NCBI GenBank assembly: GCA_023213395.1
Contig: CM041465.1
Span: 36,339,741 to 36,403,740, forward strand
DNA: 64,000 bases
Reading direction: 5' to 3'
From: Cycas panzhihuaensis
Lineage: Eukaryota > Cycadophyta
Position numbers and translations under genes: made by a program. Positions 1 through 12,291 of the stretch are shown here, in pieces; the stretch's first letter is position 1; each line of letters begins with the position of its first letter. The notes below the pieces were generated by a model, which searched no databases, was not told where the DNA came from, and was given only the letters and a program-made list of their open reading frames with translations.

Positions 1-662
1 AAAGACAATAGTTGAATAAGAAAACCTTCATCTTATTTTTTGGTTAAGCTACTTTGTATTAAAGCATTCATTTAAAAGATCATATATATATTTTTCAGGT
101 TTCTTTCTTTCTAAACAAGTTATTTACTTTATGTTTTGAGGAGTACATTTCAGGATTATTTGTATAATTTCCTTGATTTAAATGACTAATTTAATGGCTA
201 CTTATCCTTGATAAGGAATTGAAATTGGAAGATCATTTTGCTCCATTTCAACATTAAAAAGTATTTCATGTTGCACATCATTGTATATGATTATTTAAAG
301 GCATATTATTCCATTTTAAGCTCACTTTTGAAGTCTTATGAGAATTAATTTACAAGTAACATTCATTGAAAGGAGATACTTTCTATTATTATCAAGTTAT
401 TTCTAATTTATGAAAATAATTATTTAAAAACTTATTATATACTTCAAGTTCTTTGACTCTCATGTAAAAGGTATATTTAGATTAAGTTAAGGCCATCTCC
501 ATCATATTTGAAAGCTTACACTACACTACATTATATTATATTGCTCATTTGAAATGATTATCTATCATTTATTTATCTCATTTCAAAAGAAAAATATCTA
601 TCTTACATTGATTAAGGAGATATACCTCTTATTTCATTAGGTGTTATGATTCATTGATTATA

Positions 663-1336
663 ATGGTAATGATTGATAATAATACTAAGTTTCCCATATT
701 TGATGAGACCAATTTTTAGATTTGGAGATATATGTTAAAATCACACTTTATTGTAAATGACCTTTAGAAATTCGTAGAACATGATTACCTAATGAATGAA
801 CTAAATTTTAGAGAAAACTTTAAAAAGAATAATGAAGCTCTAACACTAATGCTTTGTACCATAAATAATAATGTACTTACTCATGTTTATAATATGAATA
901 CATCTAAATCTGTTTGGGATACCCTCGATTCACTTTATATAGAATAAACTTTTGATTTAAGTAAATTTAACTATATTGATAATATAATGGATACTTCTTG
1001 ATGAAAAATCTAATGTAACATATAATGTTAAATATTCTAATAAGATTGATGAATATAATGATGCATTTGACAATGCTTCATGTACATCTGACCCCATTGA
1101 TCCTCATCAAAAGGATGAACTTAAAAATGAAGACACTCATATTTATTGGAAGCAACTCACACCACATTTAGATTATAATTTGTTGAAGACTATATGGAAA
1201 GGACAATGGTGCAAATTGATGACCACTTCAAAGTTGATGATGAAGTTATAAGATATGAGCATAATTCATTTTTTAAAGTATTCATAAAGCATTTATACAA
1301 GTTCAAGGATAAGTAGAATACGAACATGATAAACAT
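663..1336 (+). pseudogene. Decayed gag (UBN2/copia-type) of an LTR retroelement
   Basis: Reading from the ATG at 663 gives a gag-type N-terminus: FPIFDETNF, a stop where Trp or Gln is expected, then IWRYMLKSHFIVNDL, a TAG, and KFVEHDY. Further on, NEALTLMLCTINNNV and TSKSVWDTLDSLY are visible. This matches the gag-like remnant at 42058-42573 motif by motif, including the TAG after the DL dipeptide. Gag of this type forms the particle that packages element RNA. Several in-frame stops and at least one frame change after about 1000 make it non-functional. No protease, integrase or RT follows before the polypurine tract at 1339, so the element is gag-only. Bases 1-662 are AT-rich and look like its leader. 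Confidence 0.7.
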
Positions 1337-1348
1337 TAAGGGGGAGTA

Positions 1349-1686
1349 TGATGGAGTTAATGTTCCTCATCTAACTTCCACCTTAGAAACATGTGAGCAC
1401 ACATATGGTAACTTAAGGTAAGGTTATTTTATTGTGCATTATCATTATTTTATATTATTTTGAATTGGAAGTTGAGGGGTTTCCCTCCTTCTTCAAAAGT
1501 ATATATCTTATGTGATTCTAAACCTTGGTATTCTTCAATACCACCAAATATTAGAAATCTGATGTACTCTCTTCATAATGGATTAATGCAATGTTACTTC
1601 ACAAATGTATTTTGGATATGGCTTGAGTTATATGTTATTTTGATCAATTATAATACTATATTAGAGCACTTTGGTCAATTCTAACA
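1349..1686 (+). repeat. LTR flanked by both a polypurine tract and a primer-binding site
   Basis: The unit starts TGATGGAGTTAATG just after the purine run AAGGGGGAGTA (1339-1348) and ends CTAACA. It is followed at 1687-1698 by TTGTATCAGAGC, a one-mismatch form of the initiator-Met-tRNA primer site. It shares its start, a central block (GAAGTTGAGGGGTTTCCCTCC) and its length class with the LTRs at 36715-37121 and 42812-43238. A normal LTR has a polypurine tract or a primer site next to it, not both, so this copy has element-internal sequence on both sides. Confidence 0.7.
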
Positions 1687-1698
1687 TTGTATCAGAGC

Positions 1699-2872
1699 TG
1701 TGATCAAATTCTAACAATTTGCTGATTCAACTAGATTCTTTAAGTCTTTATGAGCTGGATGCCTATGTCCATAGGTGATTTTGAGTTTGATTGATCTATT
1801 TTTAAGCTTCTAAACTTTTTTGTAGGTCTCTCATAAACATACAGATTACATGGCTACTACACTTTAAAAAAATTTTAATTTTTTTATAATATTTATAACC
1901 TTACTTTATGTATTTTAGGATAGTCTTTAAGAATATACCCTTTTTAATCTTTGTGCTCCTTCTTAAAGTTTGTAAATTAAGCCTTTTTAATATATTTCAT
2001 TAAGTGTTTTTATGATTTCATTAGTGTTTCACATTTGATCTAACTTTTTCATTGCTTTTTACTTTGATCAACTAAATGCTTGCGATTTACTTCATTTAAT
2101 CTTCGGTAGAGCTTCATCTTTCTATGTTCCATCACTTCAATAAAGGATTAATTAATGTTTAGTTTTCACTCATTTACTTTAATGCCCATTTTAATCACTA
2201 TATATTGTGTTCAATAGAGGATTAATATCTTCAATTTTCCAGTTTTCAACAGAGGTATTTTTATACTCACTACTCTTTGTTTGCATGTAGGTGCATACAT
2301 GTTTGGATCTCATTGCATGTAAGTTTTAAAGCTTGTATGTCATTTATCTTACAAAATGTGTTTGTTTACTTATATATCTATCTTAAATCCAGCTCGCATG
2401 TTTGTGTTTATGCCCTGCATGTCACTATTATAATAATGTATAACATGCTCAATAAATAGAGCAATAAATTCAAGCTAAAGAATCACTCAATATATTTGCA
2501 TGTTAATGATTAACAAATGCATACAAGATAATAAAAAGCATCAAATAACAATCATTATAGAGTTAAGTGTGGAGAAACAAATATTAAATAAATCATACTA
2601 AATAAGTATCTTCAACCTATGAGAAAATCATATCATTAAATTAATTAAGCAAGCATTTAAAGCTTGTGTATGGCTACTCCTCGTTAAAAAAATTTACTAG
2701 TTTTATTTACTTGGTAGTACTCAAATGACTATATTTAAAAACAACCATTATAGAGGAGCACCTCTACATAAACACTATCAACTTGCAACATTCAACATTT
2801 TGTAAAATTACTAAAAAATAAATTATTTAGCTTCCTAAATGGTGATACAAACTGTAATAATACTAAAAATGA
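1699..2872. other. AT-rich stretch after the LTR, no gene seen
   Basis: Probably leader or internal sequence of the element that follows the LTR at 1349-1686, given the primer site at 1687. Open frames are short, lack recognisable motifs and sit in very AT-rich sequence. I see no RNA gene or promoter. Confidence 0.5.
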
Positions 2873-2884
2873 GTTCTGATACCA
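2873..2884 (-). promoter_or_regulatory. Candidate retroelement primer-binding site
   Basis: On the minus strand this reads TGGTATCAGAAC, one base away from the TGGTATCAGAGC primer site seen at 37124-37135 and 58696-58707. It directly abuts a TG at 2885, as the inner end of a minus-strand 5' LTR should. I could not define the other LTR end or a partner. Confidence 0.4.
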
Positions 2885-3170
2885 TGTAAGCTATTAAATA
2901 TTAAATATAATAGGAATGAAGACCTAATTTTATAATATTCATTATTAGTTAACATTAAAATTGCATTCATATTAATAACGCAATCTGAAAGTAAAATCAT
3001 CTATTATTAAATTCAATAGTGCATTATATGTACATAAATACAAGTTTTAAAAAGAATATAATCCCTAATTAGGTGACATGTCATGTGAGAGTTATAACCC
3101 CTAATGGCTCACTAGTCATATAACAATTAAATAATCCTAATATTTAATATAATATAAAATTTTAAGGGGA

Positions 3171-3194
3171 AGCTCATAACTTAAGTTATGAGCT
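3171..3194. repeat. Perfect 24-bp palindrome
   Basis: AGCTCATAACTT is followed directly by its exact reverse complement AAGTTATGAGCT, with no spacer, in an AT-rich stretch. No neighbouring gene explains it. Confidence 0.85.
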
Positions 3195-5282
3195 ATGAAT
3201 AAACATTAATATCAACAATATATTTTATGTTGGATGTTTCTTCATCTTGAGGTTTTCGCATGTTAAACCTCATGTCTCAATATTAGTTATTTGATTCTTA
3301 TTTATTGTCCATTATTAATGATTGTATACTCTTATGGTGATCATGTATTAAACATTAAACTACATAATGAATGCTTCCATGTTATTGTGATACGATCTTG
3401 TGGAAATTGTAACATATTTGATAGTTTTCCTTATGGTGATATCAAACCCAAAACTTTAACATTACTTTGTGAGCTTGTTAATCTCCTCTAGTATCCAATT
3501 TTACTAATTCCTCAAAATAGCTGGTCAAACACCTTATTTATGGCTTATAAATGTTCTCTTAATTTTAAGTTTTCCCTTTTAAAATGGTTTGATTAAACTC
3601 AAGTCTCAATTATTACATTAAATGGCTTAGGAAATTATAAAAGGCTATTTGCATGTTTATTAACTCTCATATGTTTTATAGGAGGGCAAGGTATTTGAAT
3701 TGACTCTATGCTTAGGTTTTAATAAAACTGAGTAATTCAACTTTTATTACAAGATTCTAAATAAGGGATAAGCAATAGACTTACAAGAAAATTTAATAGA
3801 AGAAATATTAATAAAAATCTAAGAAGGGTTCTAATAAATTAATACAATACTCATTAGGAAAACACAATAACAAAATAAAAAAATAAAAGAAATAAACTAG
3901 CACTAAATAATAAAATAATTAAAATAAAATAAAGAATAGAGTAAAATAATGGAAAGGTAGGTGAAGGGAGGAAATAAGCTAAAATAAAGTGAGTTGAAAA
4001 TCAAAATAAAGTGAAAAAAAAAGTATTGAAATGAAATAAGAACTAATTTAATTAAATAATAACAAATGACTATTTGAAAATAATAGGCTAACAAGAGAAG
4101 AGACCTATGTAATAAGGCAAATAAAATATGTGATGAATACTAAAATCAAATTAAAAAGAAAAGGGCAAATAAAAGTGAAGTAATAGAAAGAATTTCATAG
4201 GATAAAGAAGATCAAAAAAATAGGGGAAGGAAAAAAAACATGAAAAGGAAATGACAATACAACAAAGAAGAATATTTAGATTTTAATAAATTTAAAAGTT
4301 CATAACATTCTACTTACCTACTACCTACTTTATATATGCCCCTACAATGACAAGCATAACTTATTCTTTATGACTTACACTCTTGTAGTGCCTTCTCGTC
4401 ATTATATGTCTATGTCTGCTCTTGAATGTTGCGACATCTATGTGTGGGGTATTTAGCCTATTTTCCTTTTATCTATGGATGCATAACTCTTCTCGCTAAG
4501 CTTCCTTAGTCTCATGAATCATAGTGGCTTGCTTCTGGGATGCATCGATGCCTTACTTTGATGGATAATTTAAGTTGATGTTTCTAAGATTCAAGAACTT
4601 ATGGCATCTATTATAAGTGTCTAATACACCCAACATAGTCCTTATAATATTTTAACATCTTTTGAGTACCCACATACTCGATGCAATCCTCATAGTCTTC
4701 TAATGGTTTCCTGTAGGCACCCAATGCACTTAATGTAGTGTGCACATCCTTTGTTAAATTTTCAGAGTCCAATAATGAAGAGTATAGACAAAGCCGTGCT
4801 TTGATACCAATTGCAGTGAGCTTAGAAGAGAATTTTAAATTAAGATACAAACAAAATGAATAAATTAATAAACCAAAAAAAAATATGGAGTTATTTGCTT
4901 CGAGGTAGGGTCAAAATACCCAAAAGAATCAAATTCAAAAGTTCATAATTTTCCACTTTAGAATAAAGTTTAAATATTATTTAATTTTTCCTATTGGTCA
5001 TATTGATAAATCTTTGTGATTATGGGTCCACAACATTAAGACCCTAATCATATTAGTTATCATTAATTATGAAATGGTATACTTGATGGGTTGTATCTAT
5101 TTATGAAAAGAAACTATAATGCATGTAAATATATATATGTTATTATAATATTTATATCATAGAATAATTAATCAATTAATTGGTTTTTTGACTTCTTGCT
5201 CAACACCTCAATGTAACCTTGGGGAATAGTCCTTTGAAATTGGTTTAACACACTTTAATTCTCTAATTGTAGTTGCAAGTGT

Positions 5283-5315
<33 letters not shown>

Positions 5316-6766
5316 TCGACCCTCACATGGAGTTATAGGGGAGAATTTGATGAAAGGGTGATAAACTCTGACAAACAGGGATCCGATCCCATCTATTCAG
5401 TACATACCCAAAAGAAAAAAAAGTAAATGTGAATATTGCATTTGCCTCTCCCTTCTTAACAAAGGTCATTCTTAAGGGTAATATATTAAATTATATATAT
5501 ATTTTATGAAATTATTTGTATACAAAATAACATTTACTAGAACTTGATCTATCCCTATCATCTTTATAAAATTTAAGTATATGAAATCCTATTTTAATAC
5601 CAAAATCCTTATTATTGAATATCTTAGAAATTATTTGCCACATCTTTGATAGTTTTTATTTTTATTTTGTGTAATGTCATTGCTATCTTTTTGAATTACA
5701 ATAATTTACAAATGAGAGGATAAATGGCTATCCTAGGACTTACATTTATGGATGATACAAATTAGGAATCTTGGAGAGTCTTTGTACTTATTGTAATCAT
5801 TAGTAAAGAAGTAAAATAATATTTAAATTAAGATAAAATAAAGTAACTTAAATGATGAAACAAGATGTAATAAATATAATTCAATAGGACTTGTGCTTGA
5901 AAAGTGCCTTAAAATGCATTGCATTATTTGTTTAGAGTATTATAGGTTGTCTTATCATGGATAACTTTTTTTTAGTGCTTGTCATTTTCTTGCTATACTT
6001 ACAATCTTTATTACTCAACTCTGCCTCAATCTTGAGCAACCCGAGCTCTTCATATACATAAATTCCCATAATTCTATCTTTTGTCCCACTACTTTCCCTT
6101 TTTTCTAATTTTCCTCTGTACATTCTAATATAATAAAGGATGTCATCCTTGCCATATTCTTAACTACAATAATAACATCTACACCCACCCACCCATTTTC
6201 AAAGATTGACTTAAATTCGTGACTCCCTCATTAAATTTGATAATCATGGGTGCATGCTCATGGCAACATCGGTCATAATGACCCCACCATCTTGAAAATA
6301 ATAAAGAAAATATTAAAAAAATCCACCCAAAAAAATAGAGAAAAATAACCAATATTAAAAATTAAAAAAAGTACATTAATTGAACTATCATCTAAAAGGA
6401 ACTAAGGTTGAAAAAAATATAAAGTGCACAAATTGAAACGTTTACAATGGAATGCTTTGAGAAAATTTGTTAATAATAAAAATCAAATTTCATTAGAGCT
6501 TTTAAAAAATTGATTGCATTAGTAAATTTTTGTGAGAAAATAAGAACACCAATTTTTGAGAGGCAAAATCTTTAGCCGCTATCTATTCTTTGTGGGGACC
6601 TATCTCAATATTTTTGATGTAAGAAAATAGGGCTTGCGAGGTTGGGAGTCGTTGGAAATCAAGTATTTAATCAAGTCGCGGTGCAACACTTAAAATTGAA
6701 TGGGAGAGTGCTACCGCCCTACTTTGTTGAATTGTGTGTGTTGGCATCGTGAGTGGTAAGCAGTCT
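3195..6766. other. AT-rich intergenic sequence, no gene recognised
   Basis: The stretch holds short open frames only, none with a recognisable motif. It contains a (CA)n microsatellite at 5283-5310. At 4798-4809 the minus strand reads TGGTATCAAAGC, a primer-site variant, suggesting another decayed LTR element. Base composition becomes less AT-rich from about 6600 towards the DUF3511 gene. Confidence 0.5.
5283..5310. repeat. (CA)14 microsatellite
   Basis: About fourteen uninterrupted CA dinucleotides followed by TATATT. A simple sequence repeat in intergenic DNA. Confidence 0.95.
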
Positions 6767-6854
6767 TGGAGGGAGCCAATGACGGAGAGGAAGATTGGAA
6801 GAATATACCTTGGAGGGAGCCAATGACGGAGAGGAAGATTGGAAGAATATACCT
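6767..6854. repeat. 44-bp exact tandem duplication
   Basis: The unit beginning TGGAGGGAGCCAATGACGG and ending AATATACCT occurs twice head to tail (6767-6810 and 6811-6854) with no difference that I can see. The identity suggests a recent duplication. It lies about 0.95 kb upstream of the DUF3511 start codon. Confidence 0.95.
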
Positions 6855-7156
6855 ATTTTGAGTGCAATTTTCTAGATTTTAGGACGTTAACCCGCCAAAT
6901 GACGGGGACACAAACGAGACACGCTTCCTCGCTAGTTTTAGAAAGTTGGCACATACCAATTTCCGTATTGACTATCAAATTGTTGGCCCCCCACCAACAC
7001 ATTTTGTGAAGCGCAAAGGTGGAAGGATAGGCTTCGATTTGGACGACTCAACTTAGCAGTACGGAGATTCCGTAAAATAATCAGTTCCGCGGAAAGCCTT
7101 GCTCTATTCTACTTGTACATACCGCGCTTCCGCATCCACTTTGAACGCGTCATCTG

Positions 7157-7164
7157 TATAAAAT
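7157..7164 (+). promoter_or_regulatory. TATA box of the DUF3511 gene
   Basis: TATAAAAT sits in the GC-richer island (about 6.6-8.5 kb) that holds the gene. Transcription would be expected to start about 30 bp downstream, near 7190, leaving an untranslated leader of roughly 610 bases before the ATG at 7803, possibly with a leader intron. The placement is inference; the box itself is plain. Confidence 0.5.
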
Positions 7165-7802
7165 ACGGTCCGTGTACGAGTACATCCAGATTAATCGACG
7201 GAACACGCACGTCAAACAACGGACGGGATGCTTGGCGGGACTCACTGCGTGTTGTTTGAAACGGTCCAAAGCTCGGCGTCATAACGGTAAAATTAACACT
7301 CGGGTTAAGTGCACCTATAGATTGTTTTATCCTCGTCTTGGACTTTACGGCGGTTAAAGGTGGATTTACTGGTAAATTAGGGTTTGGTGTGCATGATTTT
7401 ATTTTATGTTTTCAAGTAAACGTTTTTGATGACAAAAATATTGCATTGCATATGGATTGATGCAGGGCATTTCGCATATCGGTTCCTCCGGACGATTTGT
7501 GTTTGAAAGTGAATGAATGTTTTTGTGATCGATGACTCAGTCTCTATTTTAAGGGTAGATGGAGTGATTACTCCGTTTATTATCACATTGGCCGAGGAAG
7601 AAATTATTACTGGTCAGGTTTAAGTGTCTGTCTATTCCTTTGATCCGCTTGTGAAGCTCGTTGATTTCTCTGCGCGCTGTCGTTCAATCAATGTTGGAAC
7701 ACAACTTGTGCACATTGAATGCTGCCAATGCCTGAAGCGTCTTGCGTTAGATTCAGGGGCATTTGAAGCGAGTGGGGGGGAGGGGCATCTGGATTTTCTG
7801 TC

Positions 7803-8123
7803 ATGGCTGACTACAGATCCAGGAAGATCGAGGTGGTGAATGGCAAAGCGTACAGTGCTGGACAGTCTCAGGCTTATCCTTCTTCCTTCGCACACAACCA
7901 GTCGTACTCTGAGCCCCCACCGAACTACAATAATAATAATAATAACAAGACCCCAAAGAGCAAACCTTCCAAGTTGTGGAATTTTAATGACCCAGAAGTG
8001 AAGCGAAGGAAGCGCGTTGCAAGCTACAAGGTGTACACGGTAGAGGGAAGGGTGAAGGCGACTTTTAGAAAGAGTTTCCGGTGGATTAAGGACAAGTACA
8101 CAGAAATATTGCAGGGATGGTAA
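7803..8123 (+). CDS. DUF3511 family small plant protein
   Basis: Complete single-exon reading frame of 106 codons, ATG at 7803 and TAA at 8121. Residues 1-55 are low-complexity and polar: a Ser/Tyr/Pro-rich part, then an Asn run (about residues 42-48) encoded by an AAT repeat, then a Lys-rich stretch. Residues about 57-106 carry the conserved plant DUF3511 block: LWNFNDPEVKRRKRVASYK, YTVEGRVKATFRKSFRWIK, then a Tyr-Thr and a terminal GW. This family is restricted to land plants, its members are about this size, and its molecular role is unknown. The strongly basic core contains a possible nuclear-localisation stretch (KRRKR). There is no signal peptide or membrane segment. A TATA box lies 646 bp upstream and no other gene is nearby. 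This is the one host gene in the window that looks intact. Confidence 0.9.
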   Translation: MADYRSRKIEVVNGKAYSAGQSQAYPSSFAHNQSYSEPPPNYNNNNNNKTPKSKPSKLWNFNDPEVKRRKRVASYKVYTVEGRVKATFRKSFRWIKDKYTEILQGW

Positions 8124-8520
8124 TAGCTTGTCCATTTTGTTGCAGGGGATGCAACTGTTAGCATCTCTCTCCTATATCTCGATGTCAATGTCTTTCTCCT
8201 CCTCTTTTTTCTTGTTTCCTTTTCTCTTTTTGAATGGGGCTGGTTAGGTTATCATCATCAAACTGTCTGTTTCTCTCTGTACCAAGAGGAAGATCCAGTG
8301 AGATGATACAACATGCAGGGCTTTGTTTGTCAATGCCGACCAAGATGTGGGTTTGGATTTGCAGACGTTTCTACGGATGCCAACTAGCAGATGGTGATGC
8401 CTGTTGAAATTCAAGATTGTAGTATATTTATTCCATATTTTCGTTTTCAATAGAGCAATGGTTTCATATTCCTGAACAATTTTCTCCTCTCCTATTATTT
8501 AATAAGAAACATGCTCTGTA
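8124..8520 (+). other. Probable 3' UTR of the DUF3511 gene
   Basis: The sequence after the stop is T-rich, with CTTTCTCCTCCTC-type runs, and stays in the GC-richer island until about 8500. AATAGAGCAATGG (near 8448) and AATAAGAAACATG (near 8501) are candidate poly(A) signals, neither canonical. The exact 3' end cannot be read from sequence. Confidence 0.4.
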
Positions 8521-10273
8521 CATGTTATAACCAAGTTTTTGTAGCTTCATGGATGCACTTATTAATGTTTCCATGTCCATCCTGCGCCTCGTATTCCGCA
8601 GGGCCCTTGATCTCAAGACAATATGGCATGGAATGTGTAGGCCTTTTGGGAGCCTCTTCTTTTTCGACTGTATTTATTTGACAATAAAAGCCTAAGCTAT
8701 AAGGCGTGGAGAGAAATCCAGATGTTTTAGGACCAAAAAAACCAGATTGTGGGTAGTTCAAGATTTGGATTACTGGCATGCTGATTTATTCTCTTAAGCG
8801 TTTCAACCACCCTAATGGTTAAAGGGTAAAGGTAATTTTTTCAGCGGTGGGAAACGAATTGTGTTATATGGCTTCTATCACTACTTTTAACAGTGTCTGC
8901 CATAAATTCTTCTGTCTTAGTAAAGAATACTTTGTATTTGCTGGATAACAATCATCTGTATTAGCATTTCATTCCTTGCCATTGTGACACTCATGAATTC
9001 TAAGCTTCAACTCTGCGGTTGCTATTTGGCTATGTTTCCAAAATACTCTACTTATGAGCAGAAGATATCAAATTGTTAGGAGCTAGTCCTGCGGAAACTT
9101 GTGTGAAAAAAAATTGATATTCTTTTAGAGGAATTTGCCAAATAATTTGACAAGGGAAAATCTTAATGGTTTTTAGGAACCCATCAATATGATTGCATAA
9201 ACAGGAAATGTTCTACATCTCACAAGTGTAGCTGTAGCCACGCTTGCAACTTGCTATGGTATTTAAATTGAGACTTAATGGCTCCTTCTCTGGTGGTAGG
9301 GTTCCAGTTGGGCATGTCTGATCTATCTCACTGCTACTTATTTGTACCACTGATGTTTTTTGCTGCTACATTTTCCTATATTCTCAAATTCTTCTATTTT
9401 TGATCGGAAACTATTCATATTGACAAAAATGCATGATACAAGGTATAAAAATACAATGGAATTTTGTATATTGCCGGGGAGGAGTTTTAGCTGCTAACAT
9501 TTACCCTAGGTGTCTCATGTGGGGGCCCCCCCTGAAGGGTCTTAGCAGCAGCTGCTGAGACTTTCTCTAGGAGCTGCTAGGAGGAATGTAGTCCCATGCT
9601 AAATGACAGTCCCGTGCTAAATGGGAAACATGGTCCCGTTCTAAATGAAGTAGTCAATGACTGGGAGTTGTGAAGTGAATGATGCCACATGGTCTCACTA
9701 TGGGCAGATCCCCTTCTTTTGGCAGCCGCTGGAAGGGAAAAAGGTTAAGCACTTTTCCTCCTGAATTTGCAGATAAAATTCCTTTTGATCCTGCCAGCAG
9801 TCTCTTTTCCTCTGCATGAGATCATGTTTTGCAGGAAAATAGAAGTGCAGCTCCTTCCATGGGACCGTGTAGTCACAATTTGGCTATATTTTCTAAATGT
9901 TTGTGATAAACATTTGTCAATGGCAAAGGGTTGATAGTGTTTTTTACGAAATGCTTGACTTTTAGAAAAGGTATATAAAACAATAATAATTTGTATTCCT
10001 TCATGCAAGTGCTCTCTTCAAGTCCAATTGCACAGGCCATTTCTCCTTGGAAGGCATATGAAGCAATAAGAATTTGTATGCTTTCAATACACAAGCCATT
10101 TGTCTACTAATTTTCCTCAACATTTCTTCTTCTTTTCTCTGAAGTTTACCTAAGGCTGACTTTGGCTTTGTTTTATTCTGTTTTACAGAGCCATTGTGAG
10201 AATTAAGCTTTCACAAGTCTTCTTTTTAATTACCGATAATCAGTTAGACATCAACATTACCAAAAAAATCTTG

Positions 10274-10311
10274 AAGAATGGCTTGCATGTCTAAGAATGG
10301 CTTGCATGTCT
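10274..10311. repeat. 19-bp tandem duplication
   Basis: AAGAATGGCTTGCATGTCT occurs twice head to tail without a spacer (10274-10292, 10293-10311). Confidence 0.9.
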
Positions 10312-11117
10312 AAGTATGTCTGGTTAATCATCTCCATTTGTTGTTGTTGATACAATGTATTCATGTTATTTGGTACCTGGCTAAGGTGTAACTGAGCATC
10401 GTCTTCACACTAGTGGATAACTGAGCATCATCCTCACAGTAGCGGAGAATGTTTATTTTCCTGCATCTGTCAACTTTTTTTGGAAATGGTTAGGGTTTAC
10501 AACAATGTTACAGACCAATGATTTATGTCTGCTATAAGTATTTGACTATTGTGTTGATGGATGCCCCTCCATTTGAGGCCTTGGTAGGAAGGGAAGGGAG
10601 GTGTGCTGACTTGATGAAGGCCAAATCTTGTTAGGTTTATAGGAGTACTCAGTTAGCATCAAATGCTTGTGATTCATACGCAACATTTGATGTTGAATGA
10701 GATTCATTATAAATGTTTATAAGAACAATAAATCACTAAGGTTTTCCATTTTGCGAGAGAACCGTAACAAATGCTTGCAGTATACTAATTAACAAGTTTC
10801 AGGCATGTGTGCTGGAAGGAAGCACATAGGTTCCTAAAACGACATTTTTTGGGGGGAGGGGAGGTGGTGGCATTTCTAAGGTGGTCCAGATTCAAATTAA
10901 ATGCATGCGTCCAAATTTTGGAATGTTTTGCAAGACTTTTGGGACGCACTGCAAACCTTTGATTGGGGAATTTTATCCGAATCCGGACACTGGAGATGCC
11001 ATGTCTGAGGCTGGGGGGATGGGATTTATTTGTTTATTTAAGTCAAACGTGTACACTCATTTAGCATAAGATGGTTGTGATTCAACCATATCTATTGTTG
11101 GAGGAGATCCCTACCTG

Positions 11118-11244
11118 ATGTTTATAAATTTGGCGGACTGGTCTTGAATACACCCACTTCCAGCGTGGGCGTGGAAGTGCTCACCAAGAACTTGGGAAAA
11201 ACAGCATTGGGTGTGTTTTTAAGGCCAGTCCGCAATGTTTATAA
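11118..11244. mobile_element. MITE-like 107-bp inverted-repeat element with 10-bp target duplication
   Basis: ATGTTTATAA occurs at 11118-11127 and again at 11235-11244. Between the copies lie inverted arms: the left arm starts at 11131 with TGGCGGACTGGTCTTGAATA, and the right arm (11208-11234) ends AGGCCAGTCCGCA. The arms pair over about 24 bases with a few mismatches and a 2-base length difference around a 51-base loop. A 9-10 bp target duplication is typical of Mutator-type transposition, so this is probably a small Mutator-like MITE. There is no coding capacity. Confidence 0.65.
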
Positions 11245-12291
11245 TCTACAGACGGGTTGATTTCATTAAAATCAAATATTGAGTGTTCACTCACCGCTAG
11301 ACTTGTCCTGTGAATTCTTTCACGCCAATGAGGGGGCAAGGTTTCTCCAACATGCTTGGGGATATCCACTTATGATCTTTAATACCTGTTTATATGAATG
11401 ACCAAGTGTTACAACACATGTACCAGCTTTTCGATTTATTTTGTGCAGGTTCATTTCAGCACTAGCTGAAATGAGGTGCAGTTGCTAGCTCATAATCAAT
11501 GTCATAAATGTCTGAAATATATTTCAAATTATTTGTTTCCTATTCTCAATCCACACATGAATTGGTATCACTGGTATGTCTTATTTAACTATGGTTTTCA
11601 CTCAGAATTCTTTGGGGTACCGTGGCAGCGCCAACAATAAAGGGTAGGGTTTCTGTCCATTTTTGTAACGGCATTCCTGCACTATTTATCACGGCTGTAA
11701 GCATCAACAATCTAAAATGCAGCCCAACATTTTAACATTTCAGTTTCAGAGATTCGGTCAAGCCATTGCAGATTATAAAAACATATCTAAAACGTAGGGG
11801 TGGATTAAAAACACCTTACTTGCTCTGTGGTCATGCCCTATTTGTGTCTGCATAGGGTGGCCATCATAAAACAAGTGTACATTTGTTAAGAGACTGCACA
11901 TTGTCTTGGTCTTACAAAATCCACTAATTATTGCCTCTTCGGGACTTGGTATTCAAGCAGTAAATAACGTTATCCATGAATATGAATATATAGAACGGTG
12001 CGTATGGGTTCTTATAAAATTATATTTTTCTATACACAAAACCAATGATCAACATTAAAATGTTTTTATTTAATTTAGCTCTGTTAGAATTAATGTGTGT
12101 GTTAAACCGGTTCGGCATTTCTCCTTTCCAGATATGGACACATGGTGTTTTTTGCTGGTGCATGGAATAGGGTGGGTTCTTGGTGAAACCTGAAGATGAT
12201 GGGGCACTTAGAATCCTTGTGAGGAAAATTGTTGGAGAAAACTGACGAGTGGTTACGAGGATAAGGTTGCCACGCATTCCAAAATTGAGAA

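Noticed and set aside
4798-4809. Minus-strand TGGTATCAAAGC as evidence for a full LTR element at 4.8 kb
   Set aside because: No LTR end, partner or coding remnant could be found next to it, so no element is called.
7624-7839. Plus-strand frame overlapping the DUF3511 start, as a possible upstream ORF
   Set aside because: It has no ATG; it opens with GTG and contains no internal Met, so it is not a credible plant upstream ORF.
7632-8135. 167-codon minus-strand open frame across the DUF3511 gene
   Set aside because: It is the antisense shadow of a recognised coding sequence, has no known motif and starts beyond the sense stop.
9500-9680. GC-rich stretch with GGGGGCCCCCCC and repeated CCCGTGCTAAATG text
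   Set aside because: Short and irregular; no clear unit, flanking duplication or gene.
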